From Streptomyces koelreuteriae (GTDB taxonomy: Bacteria > Actinomycetota > Actinomycetes > Streptomycetales > Streptomycetaceae), in contig NZ_CP075896.1 of assembly GCF_018604545.1 (NCBI RefSeq), positions 1,302,001-1,366,000 on the forward strand: 64,000 bases of DNA. Direction: 5' to 3'. Under the pieces are notes generated by a model. That model did not search any database and was not told where the DNA came from. It was given only the letters and a program-made list of their open reading frames with translations. This document shows, piece by piece, positions 54,376-63,100 of the stretch (position 1 is its first letter; every line of letters begins with the position of its first letter). The position numbers and the translations under genes were made by a program.

Positions 54376-55245
54376 GTGAGATCTGGTGAAGAAACGGCCG
54401 GCGGACAGCGTCTGCGCGGGCATCAACTTTCGGCCACGGGCGTGACCGTGTCGTACGACGGCGTCGACGTCGTGCACGACGCGGCGATCGCGCTGCGGCC
54501 CGGTGAGGTGACCGTCCTGGTCGGCCCCAACGGCAGCGGGAAGTCGACGCTGCTGCGGACGATCGCCCGGCTGCAGCGGGCCCGTGAGGCCGCGCTCAGG
54601 ATCGACGACGCCACCGACGGCCTCGCCCTGACCGCCCGGGAGTTCGCGCGGTACGTGGCCCTGCTGACCCAGGGCCGGCCCACGCCCAGCGGACTGACCG
54701 TGCGGGACCTCGTCGAGTTCGGCCGCTACCCCTACCGGGGCCGCTTCGGCCGCCCCGACCCGGACGCCTCGGCCGCGGTCGAGCGGGCGCTGGCGCTGAC
54801 CGGGGTCACCGAGCTCGCCGAGCGCGGCGCCGACCACCTCTCCGGCGGGCAGTTGCAGCGGGTCTGGCTCGCGAGCTGCCTCGCCCAGGAGACCGGTGTG
54901 CTGCTGCTGGACGAGCCGACGACCTATCTCGACCTGCGCTACCAGATCGAACTCCTCGACCTCGTCCGCGACCTGGCGGACGACCACGGGATCGCCGTCG
55001 GGGTCGTGCTGCACGACCTCGACCAGGCGGCGGCCATCGCCGACCGGATCACGCTGCTCGAAGCGGGCCGGATCGTCGCCGAGGGCCCGCCCGAGGAGGT
55101 CCTGACCCCGGAGCGGCTGACCGCCGTCTACGGCATCCGGATCGACGTCGACACAGACCCCCACACCGGCCGACTGCGGACCCGTCCGATCGGCCGGCAC
55201 CACACCCGCAACACCCGAAGCGAAAGGCTCGGCACCACCTCATGA
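54376..55245 (+). CDS. Iron-siderophore ABC importer ATPase
   Basis: 289 residues from GTG 54376. FecE/FepC type: VGPNGSGKSTLLRTIARL, QGRPTPSGLTVRDLVEFGRYPYRGRFG, signature LSGGQLQRVWLASCLAQ, VLLLDEPTTYLDLRYQIELLDLV and VVLHDLDQAAAIADR. There is no Shine-Dalgarno site and the iron box ends 5 bp upstream, so the mRNA may be leaderless. It drives uptake through the permease encoded two genes on. Confidence 0.92.
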   Translation: MRSGEETAGGQRLRGHQLSATGVTVSYDGVDVVHDAAIALRPGEVTVLVGPNGSGKSTLLRTIARLQRAREAALRIDDATDGLALTAREFARYVALLTQGRPTPSGLTVRDLVEFGRYPYRGRFGRPDPDASAAVERALALTGVTELAERGADHLSGGQLQRVWLASCLAQETGVLLLDEPTTYLDLRYQIELLDLVRDLADDHGIAVGVVLHDLDQAAAIADRITLLEAGRIVAEGPPEEVLTPERLTAVYGIRIDVDTDPHTGRLRTRPIGRHHTRNTRSERLGTTS

Positions 55246-56222
55246 GACGCATCCTGCTCACCGCGGCCACCACCACCGCCGCGGCGCTCACCCTTGCCGC
55301 CTGCGGCACCACCGAGCCCGCCGCGGACAGCGCGAAGAAGACCTCCGAGGCGATCACCCTCACCGACTCCACCGGCGCGAAGGTGCAGCTCGACGGTCCC
55401 GCGAAGAAGGTCGTCGCGACCGAGTGGAACGAGGTCGAGAGTCTCATCACCCTCGGTGTCGACCCGGTCGGCGTCGCCGACGTCAAGGGCTACAAGACCT
55501 GGGACACCGCCGTTCCGCTGAAGAACGAGCCGAAGGACATCGGCACCCGCGGCGAGCCCAGCATGGACACCGTCGCCTCGCTCTCCCCCGACCTCATCGT
55601 GGCCAGCTCCGATCTGCCGGACGCGGCCGTGAAGCAGCTGCGGAAGATCGCCCCGGTCCTGGAGATCAAGTCGGCCGACGCGTCCGACCAGATCGGTCAG
55701 ATGTTCACGAACCTCGACCTGATCGCGAAGGCGACCGGCACCACCGACAAGGCGAAGGCCGCCCGGACGAGCTTCGAGGCCAAGGTCGCCGAGGGCAAGA
55801 AGGCCCTCGCCGACGCCAAGCTCGACGGCTCCGACATCGCCTTCTCCGACGGCTATGTCACCGCCAACCAGGTCTCCCTGCGCCCGTACACCGACGGCTC
55901 CCTCATCGGCTCGGTCAACAAGCAGCTCGGCCTGAAGAACGCCTGGAAGGTCAAGGGCGACCCGGCCTACGGCCTCGGCACCACCGACGTCGAGGGCCTC
56001 ACCGGCCTGCCGAAGGACGTGCAGTTCGCCTACATAGGCAACGACGAGGACAAGTCCAGCAACCCCTTCTCCGGTCAGCTGAAGAAGAACGCCGTGTGGA
56101 CGTCCCTGCCGTTCGTCAAGGCGGACAAGGTGCACCGGCTGCCCGACGGCATCTGGATGTTCGGCGGCCCCGAGTCGATGGAGGCGTACATCGACGCCCT
56201 CGTCGGCGAGCTGACGAAGTAG
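55242..56222 (+). CDS. Iron-siderophore binding lipoprotein
   Basis: 326 residues, ATGA overlap with the ATPase gene. Lipoprotein signal with lipobox LAAC, Cys21. FecB/FhuD-like periplasmic-binding fold: AKKVVATEWNEVESLITLGVDPVGVADV, LSPDLIVASSDLPDAAVKQL, and the C-terminal DKVHRLPDGIWMFGGPESMEAYIDALV. It captures a ferric siderophore outside the membrane. The exact siderophore cannot be told. Confidence 0.92.
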   Translation: MRRILLTAATTTAAALTLAACGTTEPAADSAKKTSEAITLTDSTGAKVQLDGPAKKVVATEWNEVESLITLGVDPVGVADVKGYKTWDTAVPLKNEPKDIGTRGEPSMDTVASLSPDLIVASSDLPDAAVKQLRKIAPVLEIKSADASDQIGQMFTNLDLIAKATGTTDKAKAARTSFEAKVAEGKKALADAKLDGSDIAFSDGYVTANQVSLRPYTDGSLIGSVNKQLGLKNAWKVKGDPAYGLGTTDVEGLTGLPKDVQFAYIGNDEDKSSNPFSGQLKKNAVWTSLPFVKADKVHRLPDGIWMFGGPESMEAYIDALVGELTK

Positions 56223-56267
56223 CAGCCGGCGAAACAGCCGCTCGGACGAAGCAGAAGCACCGGAGCC

Positions 56268-58343
56268 ATGGCCGTCACCGAAGCACCCCCCAGCACCACC
56301 CGCCCGCCGGCGGCCGCGTCCCGGACGGGCGCGGCCGCGGTGACGGCCGGGCTCGTCCTCCTCGTCGCCGCGCTCGCGGTCGTGGACATCACCCAGGGCA
56401 CCGCCGCCGTCGGGCCGGCACAGGTGTTCAAGGCCTTGACCGGGCAGGCCGATCCGGGCGACGCGTCCGTGGTCATCGCCTCCCGGCTGCCGCGGATGAC
56501 CGCCGGCATCGTGGTCGGCGTCGTCCTCGGCATCGCGGGCGCCGTCCTCCAGGCGGTCAGCCGCAATGTGCTCGCCTCGCCCGACACCCTGGCGGTGAAC
56601 GCCGGTTCGTATCTGGCGCTCGGTCTGGTCGGCGCGACCGGCGTCTCCCTGCCGCTGCTGGCCTCCTCGGGCGTCGCCTTCGCGGGCGGGCTGGTGGCGG
56701 CGGCCGTCGTGCTCGCCCTGTCCGGGCTGGGCACGGGCACGGTACGGCTGGTCCTCGCCGGTACGGCGCTGGCGCTGGGCCTGAACTCCGTGACGGAGGG
56801 TCTGCTCCTGCTGTTCCCGCAGCAGACGGAGGGCCTCTACCAGTGGAACCAGGGCAGCATCGGCCAGAACGGCTTCGACGGCGTCGTGCAGATGCTGCCC
56901 GTCGCCGTGGTGGGACTCGTCGGGCTGCTGCTGGTCGCGCGGCGGGTCGACGCGCTCGCCCTCGGGGACGACGCGGCACGCGGGCTGGGCGTCCCGGTCC
57001 ACGCCACCCGGGTCACGGTGGTCGTGCTGGCGGCGCTGCTGTCGGCGGCGGCCGTCACCCTCGCCGGGCCCATCGGCTACGTCGGCCTGTGCGCCCCCGC
57101 CCTGGTGCGTCCGCTCGCCCGCAGGTTCCGGGGCTTCGTGCGCGCCCGGGCGGCCCTGCCCGTCGCCGGGCTCACGGGTGCCGCGCTGGTGCTCGGGTCG
57201 GACGTGCTGCTGCGGGCGCTCGTCCCGTCGGACCGGGCGGTCGCCGTGCCCACCGGCATCGTCACCAGCCTGGTCGGTGCCGTGTTCCTGGTGGTGACGG
57301 CCCTGCGGCTGCGGGACACCGCCGGGGCCGACGCGCCGGACCGGCTGCGCATCCCGAGCCGGACGGCGTTCCTGGTCACGGTGGGCGTCCTGGCCGCCGT
57401 GGTCGTGGGTGTCACGCTGGCCGGCGTACTGCTCGGCGACAGCAAGCTCCTGCTCGGCGATGTCGCGAACTGGGCGCAGGGGCGGGCCGGTCAGGCCGTC
57501 TCCTTCGTGCTGGACACGCGGGTGCCGCGGGTGCTCGCGGCCCTGTGCGCGGGCGCGTCGCTGGCCCTGGCCGGCACGCTGGTGCAGGCCGTGACACGCA
57601 ACCCGCTCGCGGAGCCCGGGGTGCTGGGTGTCTCCGGCGGCGCCGCGCTGGGCGCCGTGCTGCTGGTGACGACCGTGCCCGCGGCCGGTTCCTGGGGCAT
57701 CGCGGGTGCCGCGTTCGGGGGCGCCGCGCTGGCCTCCGCCATCGTCTTCGGGCTCGCGGCCCGGGGCGGCTACCGGCAGAACCGGCTGGTCCTCGTCGGG
57801 ATCGGCATGGCCGCCGGTTCCACGGCCCTGATCAGCCTGCTCATCGTGCTCACCGACCCGTTCAACGCCACGAAGGCGCTGACCTGGCTGTCCGGTTCGA
57901 CGTACGGGCGGACCATGCCGGACGTCGTGCCCGTCGCGCTCGTGCTGGCGCTGGGTCTGGCCGTCGCGGTCGCGCGGCGCACCGAGCTGGATCTCGTCTC
58001 CCTGGACGAGGACACCCCGCGGCTGCTGGGCCTCGGGCTGTCCGGGACCAGGCTGGGCTTTCTGGTGGTGAGCGTCCTGCTGGCCGGGACCGCCGTCGCC
58101 TCGGCCGGGACCATCGGCTTCGTGGGCCTCGTGGCGCCGCACGCGGCGCGTGCCCTCGTGGGCCGGCGGCATGTGCGGGTGGTGCCGGTCGCCGTCCTGC
58201 TCGGGGCCGCGCTGGTCTGTACGGCGGATCTGCTGGGCCGGACCGTCATCGCCCCGGCCCAGTTGGGCGCCGGGCTGATGACGGCGGTCATCGGCACGCC
58301 GTACTTCCTGCGGCTGCTGGTACGGAGCCGAAAGGCGACATAA
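56268..58343 (+). CDS. Fused FecCD-type siderophore permease
   Basis: 691 residues containing two complete FecCD permease domains in tandem (about 20-350 and 360-690), about 18-20 membrane helices in all, as in FhuB. Domain 1 motifs: SRLPRMTAGIVVGVVLGIAGAVLQAVSRN, GPIGYVGLCAPALVRPL. Domain 2: TRVPRVLAALCAGASLALAGTLVQAVTRNPLAEPGVLGVSGGA, GTIGFVGLVAPHAARALVG. It completes the importer with the ATPase and lipoprotein. A 45-bp gap separates it from the lipoprotein gene. The AT-rich gap 58344-58424 follows. Confidence 0.92.
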   Translation: MAVTEAPPSTTRPPAAASRTGAAAVTAGLVLLVAALAVVDITQGTAAVGPAQVFKALTGQADPGDASVVIASRLPRMTAGIVVGVVLGIAGAVLQAVSRNVLASPDTLAVNAGSYLALGLVGATGVSLPLLASSGVAFAGGLVAAAVVLALSGLGTGTVRLVLAGTALALGLNSVTEGLLLLFPQQTEGLYQWNQGSIGQNGFDGVVQMLPVAVVGLVGLLLVARRVDALALGDDAARGLGVPVHATRVTVVVLAALLSAAAVTLAGPIGYVGLCAPALVRPLARRFRGFVRARAALPVAGLTGAALVLGSDVLLRALVPSDRAVAVPTGIVTSLVGAVFLVVTALRLRDTAGADAPDRLRIPSRTAFLVTVGVLAAVVVGVTLAGVLLGDSKLLLGDVANWAQGRAGQAVSFVLDTRVPRVLAALCAGASLALAGTLVQAVTRNPLAEPGVLGVSGGAALGAVLLVTTVPAAGSWGIAGAAFGGAALASAIVFGLAARGGYRQNRLVLVGIGMAAGSTALISLLIVLTDPFNATKALTWLSGSTYGRTMPDVVPVALVLALGLAVAVARRTELDLVSLDEDTPRLLGLGLSGTRLGFLVVSVLLAGTAVASAGTIGFVGLVAPHAARALVGRRHVRVVPVAVLLGAALVCTADLLGRTVIAPAQLGAGLMTAVIGTPYFLRLLVRSRKAT

Positions 58344-58424
58344 GCCATCTAAAAGGCCATCAATAGCTAAAATGCCCCACACCTGCCTGTTGTATGGATC
58401 CACGCACAACGGGAGTGAGGGAGC

Positions 58425-59924
58425 ATGGCCAAGGACATCACGGACGCGGGCCCGCCACCGTCCGCGAGCCTGAAGCCCAATGCGATCGGGTTCGTCGACG
58501 CGCTGGTCATCGGGCTCAACGCGACCTCGCCGGCGTACTCGGTGGCCGCGGTCATCGGCCCGATCGTGGCGCTGGTGGGCATCTACGCCCCCGGGGTGAT
58601 GATCGCGTCGTTCGTGCCGATGCTGCTGATCGCGTCGGCGTTCTACTACCTCAACAAGGTCGACCAGGACTGCGGCACGACCTTCTCGTGGGTCACCCGG
58701 GCCATGGGGCCGTGGGCGGGCTGGCTCGGCGGCTGGGCCATCGCGATGACGGGTGTCCTGGTCGTCGGGTCGCTGGCGGACGTCGCCGTGACCTTCTTCC
58801 TGCTCGCGGTGGGCCTCGACAGCTGGGCGGACAACGACGTCGTACGCCAGGTGCTGACGGTGCTGCTCATCGTGGTGATGACGGCCATCTGTGTGATCGG
58901 CACCGAGGTGTCGGCCAAGGTGCAGAACGTCCTCATCCTGGCGCAGGTCGTCTGCCTGCTCGCCTTCGCCGTGGTGGCGCTCTACCGCGCCTACGCCGAC
59001 ACCGGAACCCTCGATTCGATCGATCCGAAGTTCAGCTGGCTCGATCCCTTCGGGGCCGGTGGAGCGTCGCTGACCGGAGCCCTGCTGCTGGGCGTGTTCA
59101 TCTACTGGGGCTGGGAGTCTGCGGTCAACCTCACCGAGGAGGTCGAGGACTCGGCCACCGCGCCCGGCAAGGCGGCCATCTGGTCGACGGTGCTGCTGCT
59201 GGTGACCTACCTCGCGGTCGCCTTCGCGGTCGTCGCCTACGCGGGAACGGACTACCTCGTCGAGAACGCCGCCGAGGAGGAGTTCATCTTCGCGCTGCTC
59301 GCGGAGGAGGTGATGGGCGGCTGGGACTGGGTCGTGCTGCTGGCGGTCTCGACGTCCGCGCTGGCGTCCACTCAGACGACGATCATCCCGGCGTCCCGCA
59401 CCGGACTGTCCATGGCCCGCCGGTACGCCCTGCCCCGGCACTTCGCGCACATCAACCCCCGGTTCCGCACCCCGGACGTGAGCACCTGGTGGGTCGCCGG
59501 CATCGCCACCGCCTGGTACCTCGTCGTCTACAACATCAGCGAGAACGCCCTCTTCGACTCCCTGACGGCGCTGTCCCTGCTGATCGCGTTCTACTACGCG
59601 CTCACCGGCCTCGCCTGCGCGGTGTACTACCGCCGCCAGCTGACCAGGAGTGTCCGGGACTTCTTCCTCATCGGCCTCGGCCCGCTGATCGGCGCCGGGC
59701 TGCTGGCGTGGCTGCTGGTGGAGTCCGTCCAGGACATGGCCGACCCCGCCAACTCCGTGACCGGCAGCGCCTGGTTCGGGCTCGGTCCCCCGCTCGTCAT
59801 CGGCATCGGCGTCGCCGTCGCGGGCGTGATCATCATGGTCGTCTGGCGGCTGACGACCCCCACGTTCTGGTCGGAGCGCCCGAGCACGGTCGACCCCGAC
59901 CTCGTTCACCGCAAGGAGTCCTGA
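58425..59924 (+). CDS. APC-family amino acid permease
   Basis: 499 residues, about 12 hydrophobic helices. The start FVDALVIGLNATSPAYSVAAVIGPIVALVG is typical of the APC superfamily (helix 1 glycine/serine unwound region). An acidic loop (TEEVEDSATAPGKAAIWSTV) and a basic YRRQLTRSVRD loop follow. The substrate is not predictable. It is 2 bp upstream of a universal stress protein gene, a common pairing for APC transporters. Confidence 0.88.
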   Translation: MAKDITDAGPPPSASLKPNAIGFVDALVIGLNATSPAYSVAAVIGPIVALVGIYAPGVMIASFVPMLLIASAFYYLNKVDQDCGTTFSWVTRAMGPWAGWLGGWAIAMTGVLVVGSLADVAVTFFLLAVGLDSWADNDVVRQVLTVLLIVVMTAICVIGTEVSAKVQNVLILAQVVCLLAFAVVALYRAYADTGTLDSIDPKFSWLDPFGAGGASLTGALLLGVFIYWGWESAVNLTEEVEDSATAPGKAAIWSTVLLLVTYLAVAFAVVAYAGTDYLVENAAEEEFIFALLAEEVMGGWDWVVLLAVSTSALASTQTTIIPASRTGLSMARRYALPRHFAHINPRFRTPDVSTWWVAGIATAWYLVVYNISENALFDSLTALSLLIAFYYALTGLACAVYYRRQLTRSVRDFFLIGLGPLIGAGLLAWLLVESVQDMADPANSVTGSAWFGLGPPLVIGIGVAVAGVIIMVVWRLTTPTFWSERPSTVDPDLVHRKES

Positions 59925-59926
59925 AG

Positions 59927-60346
59927 ATGTCGGTGATCCTCGGCTACGACGAGTCCCCGGGCGCCCTGCGCGCGCTCAGGGTCGCGATCGAGGTGGCGGC
60001 CGCGTACGGCGAACCGCTGGTGATCGTCTACGGCGCGGCGGCCCCGGGTGTCACGGGCGACGAGTACGCCGCCCATCACGAGGCGGTGCGCGAGGCCGGA
60101 ACCACCGTGCTCGGCCACGCGGTCCGGGTCGCCGACGAGGCCGGTGTGCCCAGCACGGTCGAACTCGTCGACGAGCGGCCCGCGCAGGCCCTGATCGGCG
60201 CGGCGGAACGCCATGACGGCAGGGTCATCGTGGTGGGCACCTGGGGCGAGAGCCCGGTGCGCGGGGCGCTCCTCGGCTCGACCCCCCACAAGCTGCTGCA
60301 CCTGTCGAACGTCCCCGTGCTGTGCGTGCCGGCCGAGGAGTCCTGA
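59927..60346 (+). CDS. Universal stress protein (UspA family)
   Basis: 139 residues from ATG 59927. MSVILGYDESPGALRALRVAIEVAA and the C-terminal ATP-binding signature VVGTWGESPVRGALLGSTPHKLLHLSNVPVLCVP (G-2x-G-9x-G-[ST]). It is probably a small ATP-binding regulator of the adjacent permease. Convergent with the ferredoxin gene, 9 bp apart. Confidence 0.92.
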   Translation: MSVILGYDESPGALRALRVAIEVAAAYGEPLVIVYGAAAPGVTGDEYAAHHEAVREAGTTVLGHAVRVADEAGVPSTVELVDERPAQALIGAAERHDGRVIVVGTWGESPVRGALLGSTPHKLLHLSNVPVLCVPAEES

Positions 60347-60355
60347 GCCCCGGGG

Positions 60356-60727
60356 TCAGGACGTGCCCGCGCGTCGTTTCACGAGCGGGCTGAAGGCGTA
60401 CAGGTCGAGGATGTCGGGCCGGGGTGCGACGCCGGGGCCGCCCGCGCGGACCCAGGTGACGATGTCCTCGGTCGCGGCCGGGTCGTTGACCAGACCGAAC
60501 CACACCGGGCGGGCCCCGGCGGCCCGGCCCGCCGCCGACGGCTGTACGACGATGACGTTGGCCTGGTCGCAGACGTCGAGGCACTCGGAGACCCGCACGG
60601 GCGCCGCCTCGCGCAGCCGCTCGGTCTGGGCCGTGTGGTCGACGCCGGTCACCTTGGCGGTGCCGCAGCAGCAGTCCCGGCACACGACGACGCGGCACGG
60701 AACCCCTCCGGCCGGGGTTGCGGACAT
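60356..60727 (-). CDS. Thioredoxin-like [2Fe-2S] ferredoxin, B12-regulated
   Basis: 123 residues from ATG 60727. VVVCRDCCCGTAKVTGV and VSECLDVCDQANVIVVQPS give the spaced cysteines of (2Fe-2S) thioredoxin-like ferredoxins. A cobalamin riboswitch lies directly upstream on the same strand, and no other gene follows in the unit. It may deliver electrons for cobalt or corrin reduction, or to an enzyme that replaces a B12 enzyme. Both are inferences. Confidence 0.85.
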   Translation of the reverse strand: MSATPAGGVPCRVVVCRDCCCGTAKVTGVDHTAQTERLREAAPVRVSECLDVCDQANVIVVQPSAAGRAAGARPVWFGLVNDPAATEDIVTWVRAGGPGVAPRPDILDLYAFSPLVKRRAGTS

Positions 60728-60778
60728 GCCGCACCTGTCCTCTCTCCGGGGAGATCCGCCCCGGTGGTTCGTCGAGGA

Positions 60779-60882
60779 GGCGACCGCGTGAGTCTCCTGG
60801 CTCCCGGGCCGATGGCCGGTCACAGTGGCGGGACCGCGCCGGATTCACACCGGCTTCCTCGTTCCGCCGTCGCCATGTCGCC
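60779..60882 (-). ncRNA. Cobalamin riboswitch upstream of ferredoxin gene
   Basis: On the minus strand: GAAGCCGGTGTGAATCCGGC, then GCGGTCCCGCCACTGTGACC, and the B12-box-like GAGCCAGGAGACTC near 60790-60803. Ends GGCGAC and GTCGCC can form P1. Downstream CCGGGG-n5-CTCCCCGG (about 60741-60763) precedes the ribosome site, consistent with translational or terminator control. Confidence 0.9.
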
Positions 60883-60913
60883 GGCCATCATTCCATGCGG
60901 CCGGTGGAGGGCT

Positions 60914-61888
60914 TCAGTCCGTCTCATGTGCGTGCGGCTGCGTCGCGGGCGGTTCGGCCGGGCGCTCGCGGCCGCCGTCCCGGCCGGAGGCGACCACGAG
61001 CAGCAGTCCGACGACCACGGCCCCGGCGGCGATCCGCCCCGCCGCCCGTGCCGTCCAGGTCGGCCAGGTCACGCCCGCGCGCGCACCGGGTGCGGTGAGC
61101 CGTTCGCCGCGCCGGGCGGGCCGCAGCAGGCGCAGCACCAGCAGGGCGGCGACGGGCAGTTGCAGCAGCCACAGCACGGTGCGCGGCCATTCGCCGTACC
61201 AGACGTTGGTGCCGTAGAGCAGGGTGTGCCAGACGCTGAGGACGTACACGACGATCACGAACCGGTGCAGCCGGCGCCAGGTGTTCGCGCCGATGCGATG
61301 CCGGACGTAGAACAGCAGGCCCAGGGGGATCGCCAGGTACAGGGCGCCCTGCCCGAGGGGGATGGCGATGCGGCCGGTCCCGGAGTCGTACCAGCCGGGC
61401 ACGAAGGTGTCGGCGAAGCCGGCCCACAGCCGCTCGGCCCACCCCAGCTGGGCCTCGTAGCGCACGAGTTCCGCAGCGAACATCAGGGCGTGCGCGAACA
61501 TCAGGGCCATGGTGGTCAGGCTCGTGGTGCGGTGCCAGCGCTCCAGGGCCTGCCGGGAGACCGGCAGCCGGCCGGGGCCCGGCCCCGACAGGAGCAGCCC
61601 CAGCATGACCGTGCCCCAGGCCCACAGCAGGCCGGACCAGCCGAACGCCTGGCTGAGCAGGTACATCCAGTAGGTGCCGGGGTCGTCCATGAACGGCATG
61701 ACGGCGACCGTGTCGGAGGTGCCGGACTCCATGCGGGCCCACAGCAGCGCGAACACCGCCGCCGTGACCACGACCGCCGCGGCGGCGTCGGGCAGCGCGG
61801 AGCGCAGGTCGCCGCGCAGGGCGACGCGCTCGGAGCCGGGTCTCGGGACGCTCGTCCCGTTCTCGTCGGACCTCGGGTTCACCAGCAT
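60914..61888 (-). CDS. Ferric-reductase-like haem membrane protein
   Basis: 324 residues from ATG 61888, which keeps the gene clear of the plus-strand riboswitch. About seven membrane helices. MFAHALMFAAELVRYE and RLHRFVIVVYVLSVWHTLLYG supply paired histidines for b-type haem as in ferric-reductase-like transmembrane domains. No FAD/NADPH domain follows, so it needs a partner. It is located between two cobalamin riboswitches and upstream of a ferredoxin gene, so it may feed electrons to metal reduction (inference). Confidence 0.82.
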   Translation of the reverse strand: MLVNPRSDENGTSVPRPGSERVALRGDLRSALPDAAAAVVVTAAVFALLWARMESGTSDTVAVMPFMDDPGTYWMYLLSQAFGWSGLLWAWGTVMLGLLLSGPGPGRLPVSRQALERWHRTTSLTTMALMFAHALMFAAELVRYEAQLGWAERLWAGFADTFVPGWYDSGTGRIAIPLGQGALYLAIPLGLLFYVRHRIGANTWRRLHRFVIVVYVLSVWHTLLYGTNVWYGEWPRTVLWLLQLPVAALLVLRLLRPARRGERLTAPGARAGVTWPTWTARAAGRIAAGAVVVGLLLVVASGRDGGRERPAEPPATQPHAHETD

Positions 61889-62012
61889 CGAGCACAGTCT
61901 CACCGAGGGGAGGCGGGTTACCGAGACGCAATCCGGCCAGAGAGACGGCCGGGGTGCGTCGGGGCCCCGGAGGCGCCCTTTCCATCCGCTGTGGGCGTCC
62001 CTACGCTGAGGC

Positions 62013-62112
62013 GCGCAGTCGTCAGGGGAACCCGGTGGGAATCCGGGACTGTCCCGCAGCGGTGAGCGGGAGCCGAACACCGGCCCGCGAGTCCGAGGAC
62101 CTGCCACTGCGC
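62013..62112 (+). ncRNA. Cobalamin riboswitch upstream of PduX-like gene
   Basis: P1 arms GCGCAGT (62013-62019) and ACTGCGC (62106-62112) enclose GGGGAACCCGGTGGGAATCC, GGGACTGTCCCGCAGCGGTGA, and the B12-box-like GAGTCCGAGGACCTGCC. All landmarks of the family are present. The expression platform would lie in 62113-62245, before GGAGG and the GTG at 62246. Confidence 0.92.
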
Positions 62113-62245
62113 CCGGGCGTCACGCGCGGGCTGTGCACGGTGACCTCGAGGACTGGGTCGGCGGTAGCGGCGGTCGTCCGGCATGCCCGGGCCGCACCTC
62201 CACCCCTGTCCGTGTGTTCAGGGCTCAGGGACGGAGGAACTACAC

Positions 62246-63100
62246 GTGCGTGGTGTCGTGTCCGGCGTCTGTCACGGCACGCTCGGCGAGCTGTACCAGG
62301 GGCCGCTGCGGGCGGGCCCCGATCCGGACATCGCGGTGGTGTCGTTCCCCGTGGACCGCCACTCCTGGGTGCATTTCACTCCGGGGGCGGCCCAGCCGCC
62401 TCCGCTCGGGGAGAAGGCCCTGACGGCGGCCCGGCTCTTCCTGGAACATCACGGCCTCGCCCTGCCGCCCGGCACCTGGACCGCGCACTCCGAGCTGCGG
62501 GTGGGCGTCGGGATGGCCAGTTCGACGGCGGACATCGTGGCGACCCTGCGCTGTGTGGCGGGGATCCTCGCGCTGCCCTGCGACACCGACGTGGTGCTCG
62601 GCGTCCTGGCGGCGATCGAACGGTCCGACAGCGTCTTCCTCGACGAGTTCGCCCTGCATCTCAGCGGCCGGCACCGGGTGGTGCGGCGGCTGGGCACGGA
62701 CATCGGCTTCCACACCGCCTATGTGATCGAGCCGGGCACGGTGGACACCGCCGCCGTGACCTCGCGGCTCCTGGAGCACTACCGGCGCCGCGGGGAGGAG
62801 TACGAGCGGTGTCTGACCGACCTGCTGAAGGGCTTCGCCTGCGGTGACGCGGCCGCCATCGCGCGGGCGGCGACCGCCAGTGCCGTGCTGTCCCAGGAGG
62901 TGCTGCCCAAGGCGACGTTCGACCGGGTGCTGGCGCACCGGGAGCGGTTCGGTGCCGACGGTGTCTTCGTCGCGCACACGGGCTGTCTGACCGGCTATCT
63001 CTTCGTCCGCCGCCCGGGCTCCCGCCTCAGATCCGAACTGTCCGCGTTCTTCCGTTCGCTCGGCCACCAGTGCTCTTTCGCCCAAGGAGGCTACGGGTGA
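62246..63100 (+). CDS. PduX-like GHMP kinase (L-threonine kinase family)
   Basis: 284 residues from GTG 62246 with GGAGG 8 nt upstream. GHMP features: N-terminal GVCHGTLGELYQGPL, the phosphate loop GVGMASSTADIVATLRCVAG and a C-terminal AHTGCLTGYLFVRR. The GMASSTAD loop is characteristic of PduX, which phosphorylates L-threonine for the aminopropanol arm of B12. The riboswitch upstream agrees with a cobalamin role. Its product may pass to the coupled PLP enzyme, which is not the usual CobD decarboxylase. Confidence 0.87.
   Translation: MRGVVSGVCHGTLGELYQGPLRAGPDPDIAVVSFPVDRHSWVHFTPGAAQPPPLGEKALTAARLFLEHHGLALPPGTWTAHSELRVGVGMASSTADIVATLRCVAGILALPCDTDVVLGVLAAIERSDSVFLDEFALHLSGRHRVVRRLGTDIGFHTAYVIEPGTVDTAAVTSRLLEHYRRRGEEYERCLTDLLKGFACGDAAAIARAATASAVLSQEVLPKATFDRVLAHRERFGADGVFVAHTGCLTGYLFVRRPGSRLRSELSAFFRSLGHQCSFAQGGYG

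Noticed and set aside
55128..59909. Very long (1593-codon) minus-strand open frame
   Set aside because: It lies opposite the ABC importer and APC genes and reads as Arg/Gly/Asp/His-rich noise; high GC removes stops in that frame.
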